Source of the DNA: Syntrophaceae bacterium UBA2280 | GTDB taxonomy: Bacteria; Desulfobacterota; Syntrophia; Syntrophales; Smithellaceae | Length of the DNA stretch: 7,377 nucleotides | Direction: 5' to 3' | Assembly (NCBI GenBank): GCA_002347685.1 | Contig: DDWS01000012.1 | Span: 1 to 7,377 of the forward strand | Part shown: in pieces, positions 1 through 5,549 of the stretch | How the letters are laid out: every line of letters starts with the position of its first letter | Numbering within the stretch: position 1 is the stretch's first letter | The notes under the pieces: model-generated | What the model saw: the letters and a program-made list of their open reading frames with translations, nothing else | What the model was told of the DNA's origin: nothing | Databases searched by the model: none | Translations under genes and position numbers: made by a program

Positions 1-131
1 ATAACCTGAAGGTGGCCCTGTCTTTGGCCCACCGCGTGTACCTGATGGGCAAAGCCCATATCGGTTATCAGGGCACGGTCGAAGAACTCAAAAACAATAA
101 CGAGGTGAGAGCAAAATATCTGGAAGTGTAA
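1..131 (+). CDS. livF: ABC transporter ATPase of the branched-chain amino acid type, C-terminal end (partial)
   Basis: Only the last 42 codons are present, read in frame from position 3 to a TAA at 129-131; the gene begins outside the window. The translation starts NLKVALSLAHRVYLMGKAHI and ends EVRAKYLEV. This resembles the tail of LivF-family cytoplasmic ATPases: the helix after the H-loop, then the strand before a QGT-EEL segment, then a final YLG-like end. LivF normally pairs with LivG to energise import through the LivH/LivM permeases. The ATP-binding motifs lie off the window, so a LivG assignment is not fully excluded. The gene points into the CoA-transferase genes, 167 bases downstream. 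Its sequence is repeated in inverted orientation at the other edge with the same protein sequence. Confidence 0.72.
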   Translation, partial: NLKVALSLAHRVYLMGKAHIGYQGTVEELKNNNEVRAKYLEV

Positions 132-133
132 GA
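1..133 (+). repeat. Left arm of a 133-base inverted repeat (duplicated livF 3' end)
   Basis: This stretch matches the reverse complement of 7245-7377 at 129 of 133 positions by direct reading. The mismatches are at 26, 38, 74 and 77. All fall at third codon positions of the livF-like frame and change no residue (Leu, Val, Gly, Thr). Positions 78-133 are identical, including the stop codon and two bases after it; similarity ends abruptly at 134. The outermost 25 bases are also identical, so the repeat very likely continues beyond the window. Confidence 0.95.
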
Positions 134-298
134 AAACCGCTGCAATCTGTGAAAGCTTCCCGATATAGTTCTGTATTTTTCCGGATTGCCAATATCTCAT
201 GAAACTCGATATTCAGGGAGCGTGACTTGATCGTTTTGAATTTCTCATAGGCAGTGCTGAAAAAAGACTCAGTTATCTAAAAACACGAGGGGGTGTGT
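132..298 (+). other. Spacer between livF and the CoA-transferase genes
   Basis: These 167 AT-rich bases contain no convincing gene. I found no confident sigma-70 or sigma-54 promoter and no hairpin with a T-run. A weak pairing (AATATC near 190 with GATATT near 208, 11-base loop) is too small to call. The spacer is unlike the 38-base gap after the right livF copy, so the two modules diverge at once after the repeat. At its end GAGG (287-290) serves as the ribosome-binding site for the gene starting at 299. Confidence 0.5.
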
Positions 299-1345
299 AT
301 GGCAGAAAGGAACGGTAAAGTCGTGAGCGCCAAAGAGGCAATCAGCAGGAATGTCCATGACGGCGACCACCTGATTATAGGAAATTATACTGTGGGTAGT
401 TGCGCCGCGCTGGTCTATGAAGTAATCCGACAGAGCCGGAAGAAACTCACCTTGTATTCGCAATCGGGGATTTTTGATGTTGAGGCACTTGTCGGCTCCG
501 GCTGCATTGACCGCCTGGTGACGACCTATTGTCTGCGGGCCGGAGGCCGGAAAGGTGGTTCGGCTGTTGAGAGGGCTTTAAACGCGGGAACCCTGGAACT
601 GGAAGACTATACAAACTTTCAGTACAACGCGCGCCTGATGGCCGGAATGCATGGTTTCTCATATATCCAGGTTCTCGAAGGCGCTATGGTGACGGATCTT
701 TTTCACAAAAGAAGCTTTATGGGAGAAGACAAATATCGCGTCATCAAATGCCCTTATACCGGAAAAAATCAGTTGACGGTACCGGCGGCCAATCCTGATG
801 TCTGTATCGTCCATGTGCAGCGGGCGGACAAATTCGGCAATGCGCAATACTGGGGCGCCCTGGGAAGCGTGGCAGCCGCAGCGCTGGCAAGCAAACGAAT
901 CATTGTCTCCTGTGAAGAAATCGTAGAACATGATGTGATCCAGTCGAGTCCCCATTTGACGCTGATCCCGGCCTACCGTGTCGATGCGGTTGTTGAAATA
1001 CCCTGGGGGGCAAATCCAACGGAAGTACTCGGTTATTATAATATGGATCAGTTCATGTACGGCCTTTTCATGGCGGCTGACGGAACGGCTGACGGGCTGA
1101 AGGCCTGGCTGGATGAGTGGGTATATGGATGCCCGAATCACGAGGCCTATATTAATCATTACATCCAGAAATTCGGCAGCAAATGCCTGGACGGCATCAG
1201 AGCCAAAGCATTCTATTCAGCACCCGCCAATTACGGATCCGCCTTCACGTCGCGTTGGGATACGGAAGGCAGGGAAAGGAATATGGGCTTAACGCTGGAT
1301 GAGTTTGAACTTACATTGAAGCAAAGGGGGAAACTCTATGAGTAA
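299..1345 (+). CDS. Class I CoA-transferase, alpha subunit (glutaconate CoA-transferase GctA/IpdA family)
   Basis: The predicted 348-residue protein is the A subunit of a heteromeric family I CoA-transferase, which moves CoA between acyl-CoA and a free carboxylate in the cytoplasm. Family signatures visible are RKKLTLY (residues 48-54), LVGSGCIDRLV (64-74), the EDYTNFQYNARLMAG block (102-116), NPDVCIVHVQRADKFGNAQ (165-183) and SKRIIVSCEEIV (198-209). The length is near that of GctA (about 320) and longer than mycobacterial IpdA (about 290). ATG at 299 is preferred over GTG at 293 because GAGG at 287-290 lies 8 bases upstream of the ATG. The stop overlaps the start of the B subunit by 8 bases, a sign of translational coupling and of a complex. 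The substrate cannot be read from sequence; the neighbouring transporter genes suggest an imported carboxylic acid (inference). A ring-opening IpdA-like hydrolase role is the main alternative. Confidence 0.88.
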   Translation: MAERNGKVVSAKEAISRNVHDGDHLIIGNYTVGSCAALVYEVIRQSRKKLTLYSQSGIFDVEALVGSGCIDRLVTTYCLRAGGRKGGSAVERALNAGTLELEDYTNFQYNARLMAGMHGFSYIQVLEGAMVTDLFHKRSFMGEDKYRVIKCPYTGKNQLTVPAANPDVCIVHVQRADKFGNAQYWGALGSVAAAALASKRIIVSCEEIVEHDVIQSSPHLTLIPAYRVDAVVEIPWGANPTEVLGYYNMDQFMYGLFMAADGTADGLKAWLDEWVYGCPNHEAYINHYIQKFGSKCLDGIRAKAFYSAPANYGSAFTSRWDTEGRERNMGLTLDEFELTLKQRGKLYE

Positions 1346-2150
1346 ACCTTATACACTCCAGGAACTTCTGGTTATTGCGGTCGCCAAGGAAATTCACGAT
1401 TTTGAAAATGTAATACTGGGCGTCGGGTTGCCGACAACGGCCGGAGCACTGGCCAAAGCCTTGTACGCGCCGCATGCGACCCTGATGATGGAATCCGGCA
1501 TTATCGACTTCGAACCTCTCCTTCCCTTGAATCACATCGCAGATGCTCATTCCTGTAGGGGCTTTTCCTACGCTACAGACCTTTTTTCCGCTTTCACCAT
1601 GACCTACCGGGGATTTGTCGATGTGTGTTTTCTCGGTGTTGGACAGGTGGATCGTTACGGTAATCTGAATACGACCGCCATCGGTGATTACTATAAACCA
1701 ACCATGAGGCTGCCGGGATCAGGGGGTGCGGCCGATTTTATTTCCTACGCGAAAAGAACGGTCCTCACAATGCTAGGGGGCAGCTTTGTCAACAAGCTCG
1801 ATTATTTTACCTCGCCGGGATATCTGGAAGGCGGGGACAGTCGGAAAAAGTCGGGTTTATTCCCCGAAGGTTCGGGACCGACAATGCTGCTCAATACGAA
1901 AGGCATCTTCCGTTTCGATCCCGTAACGAAGGAAATGTACCTGGCGCAGATTCATCCCCGGGTAACGGTTGATGATGTCAGAAAAGATATTCCATGGGAT
2001 TTGAAAGTTGCTGATGATCTTTCGGAAACGCCTCATCCGACAGATGAAGAGATTGATTTCATCCGGTGTTTCGCTCCGGCCATGTCCGCAGGCAGGGAAT
2101 TGGCCATGGAATTGACAATGGCGAATTTGATGAAGCAGCTTAAAAGCTGA
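1338..2150 (+). CDS. Class I CoA-transferase, beta subunit (GctB/IpdB family)
   Basis: This 270-residue protein is the partner of the upstream alpha subunit and matches GctB in length (about 266). Residues MESG at 51-54 place Glu52 where class I CoA-transferases carry the catalytic glutamate that forms the glutamyl-CoA thioester (Glu54 in Acidaminococcus GctB, from memory). The diagnostic GQVDRYGNLNTT (102-113) and RLPGSGGAAD (124-133) blocks are intact. Retention of this glutamate supports true CoA transfer rather than the hydrolytic chemistry reported for IpdAB, which lacks it. The ATG at 1338 lies inside the end of the alpha gene. A purine-rich AAGGGGG (1324-1330) seven bases upstream is the ribosome-binding site, so the two subunits should be made in near-equal amounts. 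The next gene on the strand, a periplasmic binding protein, follows after 176 bases. Confidence 0.88.
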   Translation: MSKPYTLQELLVIAVAKEIHDFENVILGVGLPTTAGALAKALYAPHATLMMESGIIDFEPLLPLNHIADAHSCRGFSYATDLFSAFTMTYRGFVDVCFLGVGQVDRYGNLNTTAIGDYYKPTMRLPGSGGAADFISYAKRTVLTMLGGSFVNKLDYFTSPGYLEGGDSRKKSGLFPEGSGPTMLLNTKGIFRFDPVTKEMYLAQIHPRVTVDDVRKDIPWDLKVADDLSETPHPTDEEIDFIRCFAPAMSAGRELAMELTMANLMKQLKS

Positions 2151-2183
2151 TCAAGGTTTACAGCGTAAATAAATGGTTCAAAC

Positions 2184-2213
2184 ATATTTCCCGCTTTCCT
2201 TTTGCGGGAATAT
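2184..2213 (+). promoter_or_regulatory. Hairpin between the CoA-transferase and SBP1 genes
   Basis: TTCCCGC (2188-2194) pairs perfectly with GCGGGAA (2204-2210) across a 9-base pyrimidine-rich loop. Allowing one bulged T at 2187, ATA (2184-2186) pairs with TAT (2211-2213), giving ten pairs. No T-run follows, so it is not a standard intrinsic terminator. It may be an attenuator, or a 5' structure protecting the SBP1 message so that the binding protein is made in excess over the enzymes. A comparable hairpin lies before the second SBP gene. Confidence 0.5.
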
Positions 2214-2216
2214 CTC

Positions 2217-2302
2217 AAAGGAGGTGGTTTGGCGATTACACACGTGTTTACGAAGAGGTGATATTGTCTCACATGATTGTGCCACAATCTCATAGAACGT
2301 AA
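2217..2302 (+). promoter_or_regulatory. Leader of SBP1 with two extra ribosome-binding sites and tiny reading frames
   Basis: AAAGGAGG (2217-2224) is a near-ideal ribosome-binding site more than 100 bases before the SBP1 start. It is followed four bases later by TTG GCG (2229), which opens a 10-codon frame reading MAITHVFTKR. Its TGA (2259-2261) directly abuts a second site, GAGG (2255-2258). That site precedes a TTG at 2264 and a 12-codon frame reading MSHMIVPQSHRT, ending at 2302. Within it, GATTGT-GCC-ACAATC (2275-2289) is a perfect six-base hyphenated palindrome that could be an operator or small hairpin. Whether any of this is translated is unknown. The first site resembles one upstream of SBP2. 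Confidence 0.3.
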
Positions 2303-2326
2303 TGCAACCAGAAAGAGGGATAAAAA

Positions 2327-3799
2327 ATGAAAACGATGATCGGTAATAAATCTATAGTTTTTATGTGGTGTATGTTTTTATTAGCCCTGATGGCCTTTGG
2401 CCCGTCTCTAGCATCGGCCGACAAACACACCGCAAAAACGGAAGCGTGGGAAACATGGTCCAAACCGAACGACGCCTTTGATGCCAAAAAGATGGGCGAT
2501 ATGTCGGGCTTTGATCCGGCCAAGTGGGTCAATCCCGAAGGTGATACCATCAAGATCGCCGTTGTCTGGCCCCATTCGGGACCCGGCGCCTTGAACGGCG
2601 AGCTGGCCTGGGGATGTGTAACGTTTGTCGCCTACGATATCAATCAGCGTGGCGGCATTTTTGTGGATGGCAAGAAAAAGAAGATTGCCTTGTACAAGGC
2701 GGACAGTCAATCCCGTCCGGACGTGGCCAAAAAGGTCGTCGAACGAATGGTCCTTCAAGAGAAAGTCGATGTTCTGCTGGGTACTTCGGGAAGCAACATC
2801 ATGAAGATCATCAACGAAGTCGCCAATAAATACAAGGTCATTGGCCAGAATATCGGCGCCCTGTCGGATGACCTTCAGGATGCGACAAACTTCGGCCCTT
2901 ACTCTTTCATGAGTTCCGACACAACTGAATCTATTGGTCGCGGTATGGCCTATTTTTATGGCCAGATCCGCAAAAAAGAAAAGAAGTTTTATATCCTCTG
3001 TCAGGACTACTCTTTCGGTCGCGGCATGGCCGATGGGTTTAAAAATGGCCTGAAGGAATATTATCCCGAAGCGGAGATCGTGGGAGAGGATTACCACAAG
3101 CTGTTTCTGACGGATTTCGCTCCTTATCTGGAAAAGATTAAAGCCTCCGGCGCCGAAGTTGTTTGGACGGGCGACTGGCTTCCCGATGCAGGAAACCTGC
3201 TCAAACAGTCCCGCCAGATGAATATCAACATACCTTTTGCAAACCTGTTTTTGGATGAACCGAATATGCTCAACGAAATCGGTGTGGAAGGAACCAAAGG
3301 CTTGATGAATATCAAGCACTTTGACAAAGCGGGCCCTGCTTTTACATCCCCGGGCATGATCAAATATTACAAGGCCTGGAATGACGGGTGGCAGAATAGA
3401 TGGAAAACACCACCATACAATACGCCACTTTTTCGACATCCGATGGGGACACTCGGGCACTGGCAGCAACAAGTCTACTGGCTGTTGAGTGTGATCGAGC
3501 GCGCCAAAAGTACGGATGCCGACAAGATTGCCAAGGTTTGGGAAGGTGATACTTATCAGTATGTCAATGGTAGAATTGTTAAGATGAGAGCCTGTGACCA
3601 CAAGGCGATTCAGGGTTTCCGGGTGGCTGAATGGGTGCCGCCTGCAGAGCAGAAGGTATCTTTCAATATGCCTCCTTACCATTGGTACGAAAGTGCATCC
3701 AACGTCGGACCGTCCTGGGAAATCCCGGCCGAAAAAGTTCTGCCTCTGATGGACAGGGCACTGGATCGCTGCAAAGGAAAGAACGATTGGGGTGACTAG
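2327..3799 (+). CDS. Periplasmic substrate-binding protein of a LivJ-type ABC importer (SBP1)
   Basis: This 490-residue protein has a Sec signal peptide: basic start, hydrophobic stretch at about 9-24, and probable signal peptidase I cleavage after ASA at 29-31. No lipobox cysteine is seen, so it should be a soluble periplasmic protein. The mature part has the Peripla_BP_6 fold features: DTIKIAVV (73-80), the SGPGALNG ligand loop (84-91), AYDINQRGGI (102-111), a GTSGSNIM second-site loop (152-159) and a FYILCQDYSFGRG interdomain block (221-233). It is about 100 residues longer than classical LivJ, mainly through an N-terminal preface (about 32-72) and a C-terminal segment (about 405-490) with YVNGRIVKMRACDH. 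GAGGGA at 2315-2320 is a well-spaced ribosome-binding site. It probably feeds the importer whose LivF lies upstream. The ligand is unknown; the CoA-transferase neighbour favours a carboxylic acid over an amino acid (inference). Confidence 0.87.
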   Translation: MKTMIGNKSIVFMWCMFLLALMAFGPSLASADKHTAKTEAWETWSKPNDAFDAKKMGDMSGFDPAKWVNPEGDTIKIAVVWPHSGPGALNGELAWGCVTFVAYDINQRGGIFVDGKKKKIALYKADSQSRPDVAKKVVERMVLQEKVDVLLGTSGSNIMKIINEVANKYKVIGQNIGALSDDLQDATNFGPYSFMSSDTTESIGRGMAYFYGQIRKKEKKFYILCQDYSFGRGMADGFKNGLKEYYPEAEIVGEDYHKLFLTDFAPYLEKIKASGAEVVWTGDWLPDAGNLLKQSRQMNINIPFANLFLDEPNMLNEIGVEGTKGLMNIKHFDKAGPAFTSPGMIKYYKAWNDGWQNRWKTPPYNTPLFRHPMGTLGHWQQQVYWLLSVIERAKSTDADKIAKVWEGDTYQYVNGRIVKMRACDHKAIQGFRVAEWVPPAEQKVSFNMPPYHWYESASNVGPSWEIPAEKVLPLMDRALDRCKGKNDWGD

Positions 3800-3864
3800 A
3801 GTTTCCTTAAAGTAACGAAAATACACATCATGAGTAATGATCCCTGTTCAACCCATCAGCGCAA

Positions 3865-3887
3865 GGCCCTAGCGGCGGCAGCTGGCC
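3865..3887 (+). terminator. Possible weak terminator hairpin after SBP1
   Basis: GGCC (3865-3868) pairs with GGCC (3884-3887) and AGC (3871-3873) with GCT (3881-3883), leaving a two-base bulge and a GC-rich loop. No T-run follows. It is the only GC-rich pairing I see soon after the SBP1 stop on this strand. It could slow transcription but is not a convincing terminator alone. Confidence 0.25.
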
Positions 3888-3910
3888 ATTGACAGGAAAG
3901 CATCGGCCAT

Positions 3911-3957
3911 AAAAAGGGGGATGAAGAGCAGTGACATCGCACTGTTCCTCATCCCCC
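3911..3957 (-). terminator. Strong intrinsic terminator for the - strand module
   Basis: GGGGGATGA (3916-3924) pairs perfectly with TCATCCCCC (3949-3957). After a single A/C mismatch, GAGCAGTG (3926-3933) pairs with CACTGTTC (3940-3947) with one G-T pair, closing a six-base loop. The AAAAA at 3911-3915 becomes a T5 run immediately after the stem on the - strand, which is the right order to end SBP2 transcripts about 35 bases past their stop. On the + strand the stem is not followed by T residues, so SBP1 transcripts may only partly stop here. Confidence 0.85.
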
Positions 3958-3992
3958 GGTCGAATCCATTGCTATCGCTTCACTCCCCGACG

Positions 3993-5432
3993 CTATTTTT
4001 TCTTGGATCTCCCCACCAGCTTCGGGTCTATCCAGGGAATACATTTTTCAGCCGGGACAACCCAGGACGGTCCGTAGGAGGAAGAACCCTGGTACCAGTA
4101 GAAGGGATAAATATTCATAGACACGTTCTGCTGGTCCGGCGGCACCCATTCAGTAATGGTGAGATCCTGAACGATCTTGTGATCGTCGGCTCTCATGTGA
4201 ACGACCTTGCCGTTGACATAGCGGTAGGTGTCACCCTCCCAAAGCTCAATTAATTTTTCAGGATTAAGGGTACCGGCACGCTCCACAATGTCGAAAAGCC
4301 AATAGGTCACCATGGTCCAGTTACCCCAGTTGCCGCCGTAAATTTCAAAAGTCCTGCTGTTGTAGGGCGGGGTCTTCCAGGTGGTTTTCCACAGATTGTT
4401 CCAGGTGGCGTAGAACTTTTTATGCCCCGGTAGCTGGAATTGCGGGTTGGCTGAGTTGAAGGCGCTGAGATTCATCAGCCCTTTCGTCCCTTCTACACCG
4501 ACGTCCAGAAGAAAGTTAGGTTCGTCCATGTAGATGTTGGCAAACGGAATATTCATGTTCATCTGCCGTGCCTGCTTGAGCAGGTTTCCCGCGTCGGGCA
4601 GCCAATCACCGGTGAAGATCACCTCGGCGTTGGAGGCTCGAACTTTTTCCAGATAGGGGGCATAATCCGTCAGGAAAAGCTTGTGGAAATCCTCACCTAC
4701 AAGCTGGGCCTCGGGATAATATTCCTGCAAGCCCTTTTTGAAGCCCGCGGCCAGTTCATGTCCGAAGGAATAGTCCTGATTGAGGATATAGAACCGTTTT
4801 TCTTTCTTGCGCATCTGGCCATAGAAGTAGGCAAAGGCCCGACCCACCTGTTCGGTGGAATAGGCGGTATGAAAGGTATACCGGGAGAAATTGGTCGCGT
4901 CCTGAAGGTTATCGGAAAGGCAGGTGGCATTCAGGGCGATGACTTTGTATCTGTCCGCCGCCTCATTGATCACTCTCATGAGGTGACTGCCGTCTGTACC
5001 CCAGAGGAAATCGACCTTCTCCTGAAGGATCATGCGCTCGACCACCGACTTGGCTGTGGCGGGCTTGCTCATGTGGTCTGCCTTGATCACCTGGATGAGC
5101 TTCTTTTTCCCATCCACCATGATACCGCCCCGCTTGTTGATGTCATGGGCCACCCACTGCACGATATTAAAATAGAAATGTCCATTGGCCGCCGCGGGTC
5201 CGGAGAAGGAGGCCACCACGGCAATCTTGATTGTGTCACCCGTGGGAATGACCGGATTGGAAGGATCATAGCCCTTCATATCCCCCATCTTGTCGGCGTT
5301 GAAAGCGGATTTAACCTCTCCGAGCACACCCTTTGATTCCGTCGCAAACGACGTCGCCGGATTGCCCAAACTCAAAAACAATACACCCAAGATGCTGAAA
5401 CAAACCAAAACACGCTTAGTGAAACGAGTCAT
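3993..5432 (-). CDS. Periplasmic substrate-binding protein of a LivJ-type ABC importer (SBP2, paralogue of SBP1)
   Basis: This 479-residue secreted binding protein has a basic start (TRFTKR), a hydrophobic core at about 8-22 and probable cleavage after SFA (28-30); no lipobox is seen. It is colinear with SBP1: KMGDMKGYDP (48-57), DTIKIAVV (66-73), HDINKRGGI (96-104) and GDWLPDAGNLLKQARQM (275-291). Over the ungapped block from GEDFH to GLMN (246-321) I count 60 of 76 residues identical to SBP1. The probable ligand loops differ: SFSGPAAANGHF (76-87) and WGTDGSHLM (144-152). ATG at 5432 is preferred to TTG at 5438 because GGAGG (5443-5439) is six bases from the ATG but touches the TTG. It follows the acyl-CoA ligase gene by 117 bases and likely shares its transcript. 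Ligand unknown; the ligase neighbour suggests a fatty or aromatic acid (inference). Confidence 0.87.
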   Translation of the reverse strand: MTRFTKRVLVCFSILGVLFLSLGNPATSFATESKGVLGEVKSAFNADKMGDMKGYDPSNPVIPTGDTIKIAVVASFSGPAAANGHFYFNIVQWVAHDINKRGGIMVDGKKKLIQVIKADHMSKPATAKSVVERMILQEKVDFLWGTDGSHLMRVINEAADRYKVIALNATCLSDNLQDATNFSRYTFHTAYSTEQVGRAFAYFYGQMRKKEKRFYILNQDYSFGHELAAGFKKGLQEYYPEAQLVGEDFHKLFLTDYAPYLEKVRASNAEVIFTGDWLPDAGNLLKQARQMNMNIPFANIYMDEPNFLLDVGVEGTKGLMNLSAFNSANPQFQLPGHKKFYATWNNLWKTTWKTPPYNSRTFEIYGGNWGNWTMVTYWLFDIVERAGTLNPEKLIELWEGDTYRYVNGKVVHMRADDHKIVQDLTITEWVPPDQQNVSMNIYPFYWYQGSSSYGPSWVVPAEKCIPWIDPKLVGRSKKK

Positions 5433-5474
5433 ACTCAACCTCCCCCTTGTGTAATGATCCTGAATGATTTCAAA

Positions 5475-5495
5475 GAAAGTCCGAAAAGGACTTTC
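5475..5495 (-). promoter_or_regulatory. Hairpin between the ligase and SBP2 genes
   Basis: GAAAGTCC (5475-5482) and GGACTTTC (5488-5495) form a perfect eight-pair stem with a five-base loop. On the - strand the stem is followed by TTTG and then mixed bases, so termination would be weak at best. Its position, 42 bases before the SBP2 start, matches that of the hairpin preceding SBP1 in relative order. An RNA-stabilising or attenuating role is possible. Confidence 0.5.
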
Positions 5496-5513
5496 CCCGC
5501 ATCGTGTAACCCC

Positions 5514-5533
5514 TCACGCCATGTATCACCTCC
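5514..5533 (-). promoter_or_regulatory. Ideal ribosome-binding site followed by ATG GCG TGA (two-codon frame)
   Basis: Reading the - strand, GGAGGTGAT (5533-5525) closely matches the anti-Shine-Dalgarno complement. Six bases after GGAGG comes ATG (5522-5520), then GCG and a TGA stop. Such a site should bind ribosomes well yet yields only Met-Ala. It may be the remnant of a lost gene start, or a start-stop element affecting SBP2 translation or message stability. The SBP1 leader has a similar GGAGGTG, Met-Ala start and TTACAC string. Confidence 0.4.
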
Positions 5534-5549
5534 CCTTTTTTTATTCCCG

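Noticed and set aside
132..298. Sigma-70-like promoter elements in the spacer (for example TATAGT near 165 and TTGATC near 228)
   Set aside because: No pair of boxes has acceptable spacing and match, so the elements could be chance in AT-rich DNA.
299..2150. Assignment of the CoA-transferase pair as the steroid ring-opening hydrolase IpdAB
   Set aside because: The subunits are longer than IpdA and IpdB, the B subunit keeps the class I catalytic glutamate in MESG, and no steroid-degradation genes are nearby. A GctAB-like transferase of unknown substrate is safer.
2408..3826. A 472-codon open frame on the - strand opposite SBP1
   Set aside because: It lies almost wholly antisense to a well-supported binding-protein gene with a signal peptide and family motifs. 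Its translation shows no recognisable domain, and no convincing ribosome-binding site was apparent. Codon bias of the real gene explains the open frame.
3921..4253. A 110-codon + strand frame starting within the terminator stem
   Set aside because: It begins inside the terminator hairpin and continues antisense to the end of SBP2. There is no independent coding evidence.
4683..5336. A 217-codon + strand frame opposite SBP2
   Set aside because: It is antisense to the conserved SBP2 coding sequence, has no family motif and looks like a codon-bias shadow.
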